A DNA stretch of 64,000 nucleotides from Cyathus striatus (Eukaryota; Basidiomycota; Agaricomycetes; Agaricales; Nidulariaceae). The DNA lies in NCBI GenBank assembly GCA_025738555.1, contig JAOVFP010000016.1, positions 3,038,001-3,102,000 on the forward strand, given 5' to 3'. The position numbers were made by a program, and so were the translations under genes. Shown one piece after another: positions 46,493 to 58,961 of this stretch (position 1 is the stretch's first letter; each line of letters begins with the position of its first letter). The notes beneath the pieces are model-generated. The model made no database searches. It was not told the origin of the DNA and worked only from the letters and a program-made list of their open reading frames with translations.

Positions 46493-47715
46493 TCACACAC
46501 CAATAATTTCATCTTGAGCAAAACTCCGCTTCCAATCTCGATCCACATTTTCACGCGCCAATTTTGCTGTATCGACGCGATACAAGCCACTCCGCGACGA
46601 AGAACGATCCAGCAGAGAGCCAACGCGTACATTTTTCTCTTTCCGTTCCGGAGACCTCACTCGACGACCCGTAGCGAATCCTTTAATATCCTGCATGACC
46701 AGACGTACAGTTGACACAAACCTCTTCGAAGTGGACGGCGTAGAAGGCGTCGAAGTTGAATGAGTCGTGAATGCTCTTCTTCTTGAGAGTCGGAAAGCAT
46801 CAGAGAAGGAGGGAACGAGAGCGGGAGTACTCTGCGCACGGACTAGAGAGGAGCGCCAGGAGAAAGATGGTGGTGTTACGGGAAGGGATAGGGGCTGTGA
46901 CGTTGAGGGAAGAGATGAGGGCGGTAGGGTTGACGCGAGGGATAGGGGAAGGGACGCCGATGTGTGAGTGGGCGCTGAAAACGTGCTTGCAGATACAGAG
47001 TTTGATGCCGATATAAGTGCTGATTGGGAGGAGGTAGGAAGGGGTGTTATGCCCGATGCTGAGGAGATGGAGGGGTTGTAGGGAAAGTTTACCGTATGTA
47101 ATGTGGACCGTGTTGGGGATAACAGCCAAAGTTTTGGCGGTTGTTGCGTGAGTGATGTCGCTTCATTGGGCACTGGGGTATCCAAGTCGTCTGTGTATGA
47201 TTCTGTGGAAGAGCGACTGGTTAAGCTCTGAAGGAACCAAGAACGTAGTGAAGACACTGTAGGATCATCTGATACAATATTGTCCGCAGGGGAAGAGCAC
47301 TTGGAGAGGAGGGATTCAGAGTCTGTAGCAAGGGATAGCCTGCTAACAGAAAACCGCGTATGAAGGAGTGGTGAACTTGGAGAACTCGGCGGAGAAGAGA
47401 AGGTGAAGCTGCAGTCTTCGTCGCGTGACGAAGGGTCCAGAATATTTGATGAAAACGGGGGAGGAATGGAGAGTGGAGGGAGTTGAGGCGGCCGAGAAGG
47501 GGAAGGGTCGGTGTGGCTTCGAGTCGGGTGAGGTCGCGGATGTAAGTCTAGGAAGTAAAATGTGAGTGGTGGGGAAGGGGAGGGTGTTGAGGTAGGTTAC
47601 CTGGTAGTAGTGGAAGACTTGAGCTTCGGATGGGCGGAGTGATCATGATACCATTTGGGTCGATATTGTGGGGTAGAGCTGGACGCAACTTGGAGGTTGA
47701 ATGGTGTGAGCTCAT
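46493..47715 (-). CDS. Ser/Pro-rich hypothetical protein
   Basis: Two-exon reading on the minus strand: ATG at 47715 (MSSHHSTSKLRPALPHNIDP), intron about 47600-47548, then one long exon to the stop at 46493. The product is about 390 residues, disordered and Ser/Thr/Pro-rich, with an ordered-looking basic C-terminus (LVMQDIKGFATGRRVRSPER, then KNVRVGSLLDRSSSRSGLYR, then ENVDRDWKRSFAQDEIIGV). No domain recognised. The frame also extends upstream through an alternative exon to about 47890. It sits inside the inverted-repeat-bounded stretch. Confidence 0.5.
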
Positions 47716-47953
47716 AGTGGCAATAGCCTGCAAGTAGACATTAAGAAAGATGCTGAATACTTGAAGAGTACATACGTTTCCTGCAGTCCTCCAGTGATCC
47801 ATCGTAGCAAGGTGTCGAGTTACCGTTGAGCTGGCACTGTGGCAAGAAGGTGGAGGGGTTGTTGATGTTCGAGTTACAGATTTGCTGTCCTATCCAATAA
47901 GATAAGAATTTGGTGATGAGGCACGGTACCAGACGTAACCCTGAATTGGACAA

Positions 47954-48148
47954 CTAACAATGTTTCTTTTTAACACGTTTGTCTTTGGCTGGGCCTGTGG
48001 GGCGGCCGGCATATCGACAAAGTGGCGCAACAGGTAGAGCAGGACATCTGTTTGACGAAGGAGCTGGATATAAGAAGTTGGGAGTATAACTTTTGAGATG
48101 AAGAACAGATGCTGCGACTGCCATGTCTTTTATACAAGTACGATGCAC
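47954..48148 (-). other. Possible exon with mitochondrial-presequence-like N-terminus
   Basis: A minus-strand ATG frame starting MAVAASVLHLKSYTPNFL and ending in a basic KDKRVKKKH just before a GTTAGT donor-like site. It resembles a presequence exon, but the joins I tried run into a stop. It may be a stray 5' exon of a mitochondrial ribosomal protein gene, possibly related to the uL1m remnant, which is speculation. Confidence 0.25.
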
Positions 48149-49309
48149 TATAAAGATTCAACAGAAATTAGACTGCCGGGGTAGGGGGGGTAGGACGAAT
48201 CTGCACGGCAATGGATAGGAATCCGTCTGTGCCCGTAGGAATACACTTGGATTGTAATTGAGGTGCTTGGGAATGAATTAATGAAGGTTTGAAGGTTTGA
48301 AGCTGAAGGACAAGATTGACGCGTTCGAAGACAACGGACTGCCTCGGAAAGACCATACAGTACTGGAGTTCGCGTGGCAAGCAGACAAGACGCGTTGGCC
48401 TTGCCGTAGGCCCGTGGACGGTACTAGGTGCCACCCGAGAGCCTGATTTCGTACGCACCATGGGATCTTATCACCGCCGGGATGAAATCACCTAAACAAC
48501 ATTTCAAATTTCACACCGCACACGTACCTCCATTTAAAATCTCAACAATCCTGAAAGCAAGGAGATTCCGATTACTCTAGATAATGTTACAACTGATATT
48601 TTAACAGATACACACGGCAGAGAGTTAACAAAGCTTGGAAGGGAACACCAGTGATAGTGACAAGCAATCGATCAGCGTATATATTTGAAATCTGAAGATG
48701 AGAAATTTACCTCGAATATGCTGCGAATCAACTTCGAACAGGACTACTTTCGTAGTACAACGCCCGGTGATAGTGACATCGAAGTAAACAGGCTCCGTCC
48801 ACATTCTACCAACCACTGTCGTGGGCTGAACCGCCCAAACGTGCTAGTAAGTAAACTGTATGTCTACCTGCATATAAACACCAGTGTCATCTAGAAATGG
48901 AAATGCGACCATGAGAGAAAGTACGCTTACGTTCAACCGCTCCATGAACAATAAAGGACAGATTAAACGACAACTGTCTGGTAAATACGAAGGCGCCGAA
49001 ACGCGTAATGGGAGATCCTGTAGTCTCAATAAAGACCGATTCAAGACCTATCTTGCAAATCAAAACGATATTTTTACCGATGGCGCTGACACAAGGCAAG
49101 GCAAGCAAAATTAAGTAACCTAGACCACCTAAATTTACGATACATGATCAGTAACTGCAGTGGGATGCAAAGGGAAATACTTCTCAGAATTCAACTTTGG
49201 GATGTAGATGTCGTAGTTTACAGTCTTCGACACGAAAATGCTTAAAAAATCTCGACGACAGCTATAATCTGGAAAGTCAAAAGTATCAGCAAGCAAAACA
49301 GAAAAGAGC
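48149..49309. other. No supported gene
   Basis: Contains an intact 97-codon minus-strand frame at 48168-48461 without motif, and short chance frames. Not called as a gene. Confidence 0.4.
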
Positions 49310-50080
49310 TTAGACACGTTTAGTGTCTCCTTTCAGAATCCATTTCGCGGGCCTTTCTTGTTCAAACCAATCGAGGAACCAAGGAGAGAACTCGTAAAGT
49401 GCCAGGATAACATTTTCATCGGCATCGTTTGTATTTGCGCACTCAATGTTCTCCTTTGATTTGTGAGGCTCTTCCTGCTCCTACTTTCTCTCGTTCTCTT
49501 TTTCTCGCTCTCGCCCCTCTTCCTGTGTCTCATCACCAAACCCGATTGTCTCACCGCCGATCGTAAACCTCACAACTTTGCGATTATTTGCCTCCTCCTC
49601 GCCCTGTTCACACTCACCACCAATCGAGACGACTTCTTCATTACGTGCATCATTGCCTTTCACAACATCGACTTCAAGATTTAAAACACTATCGCCGTCG
49701 CCGCTGTACTCTGTGCCTGCCTCCTCATAACTATCAACACCTCTACTGAAAGCGTTTGTCTTGTGTACAATAATGTCAACCAAATCTTCCTCTAAATGAG
49801 GGAAAGGGCGTCGTTTCTTCAAAATACGACGAGCTCGCACGCGTACAATGTTATACTGAATCGAAGTATCTGGCAACAACACCCACTCCTGATCGGCATC
49901 ACTGCTACTGGACTGTGCTGTATGTGAAGCCAATCGCTTACGACGATCACACAACTGCCCGTCGTCACTCAGAACATCTGAATTGCACATCACCCATTTA
50001 TCACCATCATCAGTGCTACTCGCTGCCTGTGAGGCCACACGCAAATCTCCACCATCGCTCGGAACATTTGAATGGCACAT
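49310..50080 (-). CDS. Acidic hypothetical protein with an in-frame TAG
   Basis: Minus-strand single reading frame from ATG 50080. The first 199 codons end at TAG (49481-49483). The same frame then stays open for a further 56 codons to TAA at 49310, keeping similar acidic composition and ending with VILALYEFSPWFLDWFEQER. The N-terminus holds a diverged tandem repeat of ~35 residues (MCHSNVPSDGGDL and MCNSDVLSDDGQL). No known domain. Either the product ends at the TAG, or the TAG is a recent mutation or base error. Its 5' flank is the right arm of the inverted repeat (50234-50418). Confidence 0.45.
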
Positions 50081-50233
50081 CACCTACTCCTTTTACCGTC
50101 GTCATCGTCATCTCTTAGTCGTGAATCAACCCAACCCTCATATATTTTTGAAAATGGGACGTCCTTTCTGGAAACATGAAGGGGGCGCTGTCTGTGGTGC
50201 GGCACTACATATATCTTTTCAGTAACACGACGC

Positions 50234-50418
50234 GCAAAGCTGAACACTGACATATTTATGTTTTGCTGTATACAAGGTTTGGTAATGTGGTGGTAGCAGG
50301 TGGTGGAAAGTGGAAAGTGAATAGTGTGGTGGCGGCGGTAAGAGGAAGAGAGAACTGAAGGTTCAATGGACGCGTCAGCCAGGTAAATATATGTACGAAA
50401 TTGAATTGAACAAGAATT
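50234..50418 (-). repeat. Inverted repeat, right arm
   Basis: Reverse-complement partner of 45994-46175. It lies about 150 bp upstream of the ATG of the acidic hypothetical gene, so it may act as that gene's promoter or leader. Confidence 0.75.
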
Positions 50419-51468
50419 GAATTGAATGGAGTTCTGGACAAGCTTTTATAGGACTTCTTCTTACCTACTATACAACGAAAGGGCATGTGAAGTAGTGATG
50501 ATTAAGTACTGCAAAATAAGCACAGATACTTATACTTAGTACTAGTTTATTGAAATGGGAACATCTTCCTCCAGTGGTTAGCCATTTGATACTTGCGCGT
50601 TCACTAGTACTACATGCAAAATAAACAACGGAATAATTTCCGAATCCTTGTAGCACTGAAGACAGAAACTAAGTATAACCTTAAAGTCCAATGGTTAACG
50701 TTTTAACTTTTAACAAGCGCGAGAATATCCTGCAGAGGAAGTGCAATCTTGCCAGTTGGCCATACTCGTCTTAGGAATAAGCAAGGAATAAGTACTATGC
50801 ACTTCATTTCTCCAGATTTCAGCGTCTCGAGCATTTCATTTGGAATTTCTGAGTTAATAAGCAAGATATAACACCAGCTCCATTGCCCTATTTCGAAGAA
50901 GGCTTTTTATCGGAGGATAAACTCAAAGACTCCTTATCTTATCTTATTGATATAGTCATATGACTGTGTCGGTGTGACATAGAGTGACATTATATGTACG
51001 TACTGGCTGCGAGGTGAGGCTGACAAGTATTTTAAAGTTCACGCTGTCAACGCCAAGTCAACGCTGTGCGCGTCGTCAACACAACATCGCTCGCTGTCTT
51101 TACCAGCGAACTCCTCACCCGCCTTCTCACCGCCGTCTCCGTAAAAGATCAAAGTCAAATAGTTGGATATGTCTATCATCTTCATCTTTCATACTAGTAG
51201 CTGCTCTTACCACAGCATTCGTTATGAACGGCCTGTCGCATTGTCCTTCGCTGTCAACGTCATATCTTTGATGAATTGGCAATGTTCCTAGGATTTAACC
51301 TAGCTGGCAGGTAAGTTTCTTGTGATAAACGTCGAGCAAAGGAGGTCGATGACATCGTTTTAGATGCTAGCTGTCATCAGCGGGGGTGCGGCGCCTCGCC
51401 GCAGAGTGCTCTTTGAATGCATCCGCAAAGAACCTCTTTCGAACTGATTACCTACATAGGATTAAACA
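50419..51468. other. Intergenic upstream of the SDR gene
   Basis: No supported coding region. AT-rich, then a GC-richer 5' flank from about 51040. Confidence 0.5.
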
Positions 51469-52427
51469 ATGGCAAAGACCGTATTCATCACTGGATGCTC
51501 ATCAGGTCAGTATGCGCATCATCGTTCACTTCAAGCTTACTTACCAATGTACAGGCATCGGTCTCTCCGCTTCCAAGATCTTCCAAAGCAACGGCTGGAA
51601 CGTCGCAGCCACAATGCGCAAGCCGGAGTGCCCAGGTGGCCAAGAACTCAGCAAGCTTCCCAATGTTATTGTTTTGAAGCTTGATGTCCAAGATACAAAC
51701 AGCATCAACGCAGCAGTAGATGCTGCGATTGCCAAGTTTGGCCATATCGATGTCCTCGTTAACAATGCTGGCTACAGTCAAATGGGTCTCGTCGAGACCA
51801 TATCTCGAGAGAAGATCGTAGAGCAGTTCGACGTCAATGTCTTTGGTTCGTTTTTATCCTTCCGCGTGCTCTTCCTGTACTTACTCCTTACTAAATGAAG
51901 GCGTTATCGAAACTACGAAGGCCGTTCTGCCACACATACGCAAGAACGAGGTCGCAGACGGATCCAGAGGAGCGATCATAAATGTCGGTTCTGGTGCTGG
52001 CGAAGTGCCCTTCCCCTATCTAACCATCTACACCGCGTCCAAGTACGCATTGCACGGACTTACAAAGGCCATGTCATACGAGCTCGCGTCCCAGAACATC
52101 CAGTCAAAGTTAATCATTCCCCACTCAGGAGTCGCAGGCACGAGCTTCGTCGAACGTGGTGGCTCCGAGTTCGTCAACCCAGATGAATCGCTCGCGTCTT
52201 ACGGTCCGTTCACCGCTGCTGTTATGGGCAAATACATGTCTATGCAAGGCGGACAGCCCATTACTGCAGATGACGTTGCTCGGGAGGTCTACATAGCTTC
52301 CACGGAGAGGAGCGATCGCCTCCATTGCTACATCGGTAACGATCCGGCTGCATTGGTGGATAACAAGCGAAAGTTGTCCGAGGATGACTTCGTGAAATAT
52401 GTTAGCACGACTTTTGGGTTGGCTTGA
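51469..52427 (+). CDS. Short-chain dehydrogenase/reductase (classical SDR)
   Basis: NAD(P)-dependent oxidoreductase of the classical SDR type; substrate unknown. Three exons: MAKTVFITGCSSG, intron about 51507-51555, then IGLSASKIFQSNGWNVAATM and onward to NVFG, intron about 51846-51900, then VIETTKAVLPHIRKNE to the end. Motifs: TGCSSGIG cofactor loop, LDVQD, NNAG (51759-51770), the catalytic-type INVGSGAG and YTASK (52029-52043). The C-terminus is SEDDFVKYVSTTFGLA. About 285 residues, the usual SDR length. No signal or membrane segment, so probably cytosolic. Frame intact. Confidence 0.88.
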
Positions 52428-52712
52428 ACGAGTAATCGTTCGTTCTTGTAAAAATGTTGTTTCTTCTCTTCTACACGGATCACAAGTGTACAGCATGGTG
52501 TGACATACTATACCTTCTGTATCGCATAAATATCAATGATAATCACCTGAATATCAAAACATACAAATGAATAATTTCATACCTTCAGGCGCTTTCATAC
52601 GGCATTTAGGCATATAACAGCAGAAAATGAAATAATCCAATCCTATTAAAACGAGAGTATCAAAAGATACATGGTATATTACACAACACACGAGATGAAA
52701 AATGATCCATAA

Positions 52713-55169
52713 TCACCGTCCAGTAGCAACCTTCGTAGAATCGCTCTCAGCCACTCCATTAGCTTGTCCACCACCAACTATACCAGCGAGCGTCTTCTGC
52801 ATATCGGTCCACTCCGATTCGCGAGGTATCGCCATGTCACCAATATCATAGATATATAATCTTCCATCACTTCCTCCGAGAGCAGCTCTACGGCCCTCTT
52901 TCTTATCCCATTGAAGCTTATTGATAGCCCGTCCAGAGCCAACAGTAGTTGAAACCGCAGGAACCTCAGTATCGGTATTCAAGTTCCAGAGGTCAAATTT
53001 CCCCGATCCGTCGACCATACCAAAGAGTGCTGGGTGATTAGGATGCCATTTCACGTCATAAACGTAGTCGTCGGCTTCATCGAAGGAATACACAGGGGCA
53101 ATGGCATGAGGAGATGTCGAGGGCTTCGCGAGAGACTTCGCGCGCCATAATTTGACTGTCCAGTCCACAGAGCTCGTTAAGAACAGGTCGGAGAAGTCTA
53201 CGGGCCCAAGTGGTGGATGGAAATGCACGCCCATAACAGGCCCTGAGTGACCTTTATACACATCGTATTGGTTCAAGCCGGCCTTAGCACCAGCTCGGTC
53301 ATAACGATTCGCTTGGTACACGTTGCCTTCCTCCGTTCCGACCCAGAAGGTAGTTGTTTCATTTGGCGGGAAGTCAAGGCATGTTATGGCAACTTCGCCG
53401 GTTTTGTTGTGTCCAGCATGGATCAGCTCAAGGGTTTCCTGGATACAAACACGTCAATAATCATAGCAAAGAACGTTTACAGCAAATGCAAACCTGAGGT
53501 TGCGCAAGCATATCCACCAACCAACTGCACACAGTTCCATCTGTACTGCTTGTAATAAGATTGTGTGCATTTTGCGTACCCACCATCTGCATAGCGTAGA
53601 CCGGATGTGTATGTCCAGCAGCAGATAAAGGTGTCTTCAGTACTGGCAAGTGCTTCGATCGGGTATCCCAAAGTAAAATCTGTCCAGAATATGTTCCGCC
53701 GAATATCAGGTTTGAGTGAAATGGCGAGAAAGTTACTGAGAGGACATCAGACTGCAGATCAATGTCAATATCGAGTTATACATGAAAAACGCCGCATTGG
53801 ATACCTGTGAATGGAACACAAACTCTGGTCTCTCCAGCAGATGCAAGTTCCAAACTGCAACAATACCATCAGGTTCATTCAAAGCTGCTGGATTCTTGTT
53901 ATAGGAAGCCACGCTAAGTTCAGGATACTATAACAATGTCGGTCCTGCGTGGGGGCAGATGCTAGGATATGATAACATACTTTTGGTGACCAATCTACAT
54001 CGGTAATTGAACGATTCTTCCCATATCGCTCATCCCAGAATTCGCATACTCTCTTAACGCGCTTGCCTTCCGAGTCATCTCTGCATATGTGGACAACTTC
54101 TTAGGAAAAGAATAGCATTAAAGCCTGTAGAGCTCACCCTCCAGATTCAGCGCCTATTGTGTAGTCTCGTATGTAGTCATAGCCGTCATTCAAAGCTCTT
54201 TGTAGGATCTTCGTTGATTGCTCGACGAACTCGGCAAACTCAGGAGCGGCAAGAATACTTGCTCGCTCTTCTTCAGACAACTCTATAAGAGTTATAAGCT
54301 ACGGTATCGAGAATTAGTAAGAAAATAACTCACCTCTGATCTCTTGCTCAATTTCCTGTTCAAGTTTCACGCTCTCCTCCTCCAACTCCCTGTCCCGTGC
54401 TTCCGCCGCCGCTCGCTCAGCTTCCAAATCGCGTTCCTTGGCTTGTCGCTCTCGATCCTCGTCTTCGCGTGAAGACAAAGGTTCTGTCTCTACAGCAGTA
54501 GTTTGAATTTCTTTGTTGTATAGTAAGCGTTCCTATGCAGAAGCTCAAGATAAAAACGTAGCTAAAGGGTTCACAATATATTATAACTAACCTTCTGGGG
54601 AAATTCAAACAGTTCCTGTTCAATGTCAATTAGATCAGGGTATATTCTCGGTGTCATAACACTGCAATTTGTGCATAAGTAACACTATAAGACAAGACTC
54701 TCCGCAAACGTACTGTTCGATGACATTGTCTGTGGCCGAACTCGTTGACTGGGCTAGCGTTGCTCCTGGACTACGCTCTGAAGAGAAATCACTCTGCCGA
54801 CTTGCCCTTCCAGAACCTGAAGCAGATAATGAAGTCGATAGTGTTGTCCCAGATGGTCCTGGGAGTGGTATTTCTCGCAAAGCAGGAGAGCCAGGTATTG
54901 AGGAGGATGGCGTTAGATCACGGCTGTCCAGGCCACCGCGTGCACCGGTTCCAATGAGCTCGTCGATAGATTCATGAAAGTTTCTACGCGCAATTGCTGT
55001 TCTGCTGCCCTATTACATAGTCTTGAATACCAACTATCCAGATTATCGACATGCAACGCACCTCCGTTTTTCGTTCCGCATCTGCTTTAACGCGCTCTTC
55101 TCTGGCCTTCCTCAGGGCTTCTAATTTAGCCCTTTTTGCTTCTATCTCTGCTCTCCTTCGCTCTGACAT
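52713..55169 (-). CDS. Cytoplasmic dynein intermediate chain
   Basis: WD40 intermediate chain of cytoplasmic dynein, which links the motor to dynactin and the light chains. It starts at ATG 55169 with the signature charged coiled coil [20 protein letters not shown], the dynactin p150-binding helix in other species. A Ser-rich linker follows, then [18 protein letters not shown] and a KEIQT motif resembling an LC8 light-chain site, and a second Glu/Arg-rich coiled coil (about 54480-54340). The C-terminal half is the beta-propeller: [85 protein letters not shown] and [10 protein letters not shown]. About eight short introns. Frame intact. Shares a 189-bp divergent promoter with SEN2. Confidence 0.92.
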
Positions 55170-55358
55170 GACGACGAATGCAAGAAATGGTGAATGGCAA
55201 TGACTTTAAGGACCGCCCTACTTAATCGCGAGACTTGGACGTATGACAACCCGCGTTGCTACTGCTTATTTTGTCATGTTGTATCTAAGAACTTTGGCGT
55301 CTGAAACTAACAGATGAATCTCATCTGTCTCTATCACTTAATCTCTCCAGCGTCCTAA
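55170..55358. promoter_or_regulatory. Shared divergent promoter, dynein IC / SEN2
   Basis: Only 189 bp separate the two opposed start codons, so promoters and leaders of both genes must fit or overlap here. Confidence 0.55.
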
Positions 55359-56786
55359 ATGTCCCTCATAACGCCTAGTAACCGCTCAAGAGGCCCCCAC
55401 AAGGGCGGCTTCCGCAGAAATGAAAATAACAGAATATATGGCAACCCCCTTCCTCTTCTTTTTGTCGAACCTCCACCAAGCCGAACAAAATCTGTGCTCA
55501 ACCTATTGGGACTTTCTCTGACTCGACTGGAAAATCCTCATTGCGAAGGAATATTCGATCCTACGACGCGCTCGGTATGGGTGTCGAACCAGTCTGATTC
55601 TTTAGTTCTCTGGAGGAGAGGGTTCTATGGGAAGGGTGATTTATCAAGGAGTGAACCGAGTTGGCTGGCGCGCCAGATAAATCTTAGAAAAATAGGAGGA
55701 AAACGTTCGTGTTTTTCCGCTGTAACTTTGCACATTAGTAGACTTGTTTTTAATACAATTTTATCTTCCTTCAACAATACAGAGTTGACCTCTGAAGAAA
55801 TTACTGCGCGGAGACGTGCAGAACGTCAACAGTTCAAACGTGATCGTGCAGCTGCTATAGCAGCCGTGGCCGAAGAAGCAGAAACAATTTTCGCAACAGA
55901 AGGACGTGTGATAACACCAGCACTATCTGGCCCGGCTATTCCTTCTGCTGCAACATGGAAACCAAACGCTTCCAGTATACCAGAAGCGTCAGCAACCCCG
56001 ACACTTCCAGAAGATGACCCAGAGGAACTAGAGCCCTTGGAGGACGTTGAACATTTGCAACTTACTCTTCAGGAAGCATGGTTTCTCATCTGGAATCTTG
56101 GCTGCCTTACCGTTCTTGACAGACATACTGTGAGTTGCTTAACTCGTTACTGTATCCCTCCAATCTCACCTAATTTTCAGTTGGAATCTATTTCTCTTAA
56201 AGATCTATGGACCTCTTTCCAACTCGCCCATCTTCCACCTCTCCTACCCGGCCTAACCTCTCCAAAGCTCCAATTCGATAATCCTTTCTTGGTCAACTAT
56301 GTTGCATATCACCACTACCGTTCTCTTGGTTGGGTCGTGAAAGGCGGAATTAAGTTCTGTGTTGACTACCTGCTTTATAAACGCGGTCCAGTATTCACTC
56401 ATGCCGAGTGCGCCTTTCTCCTTCTTTGCGTATCTCAATTCTCTAACATAGTCATGCAGATTTGCTCTTGTGGTGCTGCCCGTCTACGAAGACCCCGAAG
56501 ACGAAAAATTATCCTCTATTCAGCTACAAAACGTCTCTCCATTCGGGTGGTCATGGCTTAGCACGATAAATCGCGTGAACTCACAAGTGCAAAAAGTGCG
56601 TTCCTTTACGCTCCATCTCCACCTAATCGCTAATCAGCTTGATAGACCCTTATTCTCGTCTACGTTACAATTCCTGCTCGTTCCCGAGTCTCACTCGAAG
56701 TCCTCGAGTCTCCAGCATGTCTGCAGTACTATTCTGTCCGGGAAGTCGTGTTACGTCGCTTCATTCCTGCTCGCATGCGGGACTAA
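55359..56786 (+). CDS. SEN2: tRNA-splicing endonuclease catalytic subunit Sen2
   Basis: Catalytic subunit of the SEN complex that cuts the 5' splice site of intron-containing tRNA precursors. The N-terminus has the Sen2 landmarks FDPTTRSVWV and LVLWRRGFYGKGDLSRSEPS, then LTSEEITARRRAERQQFKRD. The nuclease domain has the triad: Tyr in YLLYKRGPVFTH, His in the same segment (THAEF, joined across the intron 56409-56459), and Lys at the start of the last exon region (QVQKTLILVYVTIPARSRV). Introns at about 55708-55782, 56130-56180, 56409-56459 and 56598-56655. The stop is TAA at 56784. Frame intact; all three catalytic residues present, so it should be active in the nucleus or at the mitochondrial surface, as in yeast. 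Confidence 0.9.
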
Positions 56787-58961
56787 ACTATCCACACTCG
56801 GAAGAGCACGCCTACTCCCATCCATCTCACAAATCATTAGTTACTATACGTTACTTATTTCGATATTTCTCCCAACGATCAGCATATCCACTATTACGCC
56901 ATTTTGAAGAAGACACATACACCACGTCAATATCATATTTTTTCTTATCACTATGAATACGAATAGACTGACTATGGTTCATGATTGCTCAACCATGCAC
57001 CTGGAGGCTGAAACTACGTACTAGTACGAGCAATTTGTTTGGATTGCTGCTTGGTGACAAGTCACGTGGTAGAATTCTGTACCCACTGCAGTGACGCGCG
57101 CCTCTTTCCTAATCGCACACTTTCATTTTATGTCCGCATATCTATCCGCTGCTGCATTGCCAGTCTGGTCTTGCAACATCCTGTTTTACGCTCTGGTGGC
57201 TTCTCGACACTGTCTACTTGTGTGCATCTTATCCTGATATTCTGCAGCTATACTGCTTCATCCAAAAACCAAACTTCGCTTGATGTGTTCTACTCTTCCT
57301 TATCCCCCTTGTCAGCCTCATCGTGGTGTTCAGACGACCCAGCTCTTTAACCATACTATTTTCCCGATGTTTTTTGAGAGGTTGTCCACACCCAACGTTG
57401 TTCGGCATATGTGTCGGGTCTACTTTGGCAGCCTCGGTCTCTACTCTTCTTTGCTGAGGTTCTCTTCAAGCTTCTTCCATATTTATATTCTGTGATTTTA
57501 TTCTCCCTCCAGGATTGAGTTTTATTTGCATCGTGCCGTCATCACGTGTCGGTGTTACTTATGTATCTTCGATGCTTGGACACCTGGTCCCAAATATTCT
57601 ACGTGAGCTCTCTGGCTATGACTGGCTCGCTGGATCGTCTATGCGCTATTCATTTTCTTTCACGTTGAACTTGCGCTACTTTGATCTTAACTCCACTTCT
57701 GGACTGGGACTCGAAGTATAACCTGTTTGACATATTAATTCACTTCGACACACATTGCGCCCTGCCCCATGTAGTCTTTCGGATTGAATTTTATTCCAGA
57801 ACGCGGTCCTCGATTCCAGGCATCCGTCATAGCTTAGTTTTAGGGAGATGGATTGACTGGTCGCGACTTTCGGACTAGATGGGCTGTTTCGTTTGATTTA
57901 TTCTGCATTCACAGATGATCCATATTTCAGCTGTGAACCTCTTACAGCTGTCGCTATCAGTCACTCCTCCGCACATTTTGGTTGCTTTTAACCGAGTGAT
58001 AGAGGTCGTGTGATATGCACTGAGAGGATGAGTACTAGGAAATTCAGTATGAGGGAAGGAAGAGCATCTGAACATGCGAGCACTGGTAGATAGATGAGTT
58101 GTTAAACGGTTGAAGAAACTCCTCGAAGAATCGGAGAGGCCTGGATGAACTGAAGACTGTAGAAGATAATGCGTTCGAAACTCAAATTTCTCAAGCCTCA
58201 ACTACGAGACCCAGGAAAGATGGGCTGAAGATAAGTCTTCCCAGGGTGGTTGGGGTACATGGCATCCTTCCTGGTGCTCCCTTGTTGTTAATACTGGGCT
58301 GTCCACTGCGGGAGTCGACTAAGAACAAGTTAAATTTTCTTTCTCTAGGATGCCTCAGTGTTGCCATGAAATATGTGGTTGAAAATATGACGCGCGCCAG
58401 TAGCCATCTGTAACTGTCACTGTATGCTTCGATGTAGTTAAGAAAGCTCTTGACACTAGATCTCACATTCGTCGAATAATTCATTCTTTCGTTGCGATTC
58501 ATAGCGTATCCAAAAATACATGCATGCCGTGACGAGTCTCTCGCTTCCACTGCACCAACTTTTCCCCTTCCATCGAGGACAAGCAATTATTACCCTCAAT
58601 GATATACAATATTTGTTATTATTGTTCCATCAGACTAGAGAGGTTCCTAGAGGCAGCGATAGTGGGAATGTTCCGTTTCCAAATAGAACGGGGGAAGAGG
58701 GCTGAGAATGAACTCGGACGCCATCATATGCCCTGGAGAATATCCCAATAATGCGGACGTGTCGTGTGGGTGATGTGGAGGTCGAAAGAATCATCATATC
58801 CAGAAAACCAAAAAAAAAATAAGAATGAAATGGAATGAAATAAAATAAAATAAAAAGGGAGAAAACACAACAGTCGAAATCCAAGTCGAGGAAAGCGGGA
58901 ACATGACAAAGGAGCAAAGAAAACGAACGACTGATCATGTCTTGCATGCGCTGTGAAACGC
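56787..58961. other. Gene-free 2.2-kb stretch
   Basis: Between the convergent 3' ends of SEN2 and the SAC3/GANP-family gene. Many short + strand frames (57039-57878) lack motifs and exon logic. An A-rich/AAATA tract at 58807-58858 is simple sequence. It could contain a non-coding transcript. Confidence 0.4.

Noticed and set aside
48168..48461. 97-codon minus-strand ATG frame
   Set aside because: Intact, but without motif, splice context or obvious conservation. Not enough to call a gene.
57039..57878. Cluster of short plus-strand frames after SEN2
   Set aside because: Cys/Ser/Leu-rich translations typical of pyrimidine-rich non-coding DNA. No exon chain could be built.
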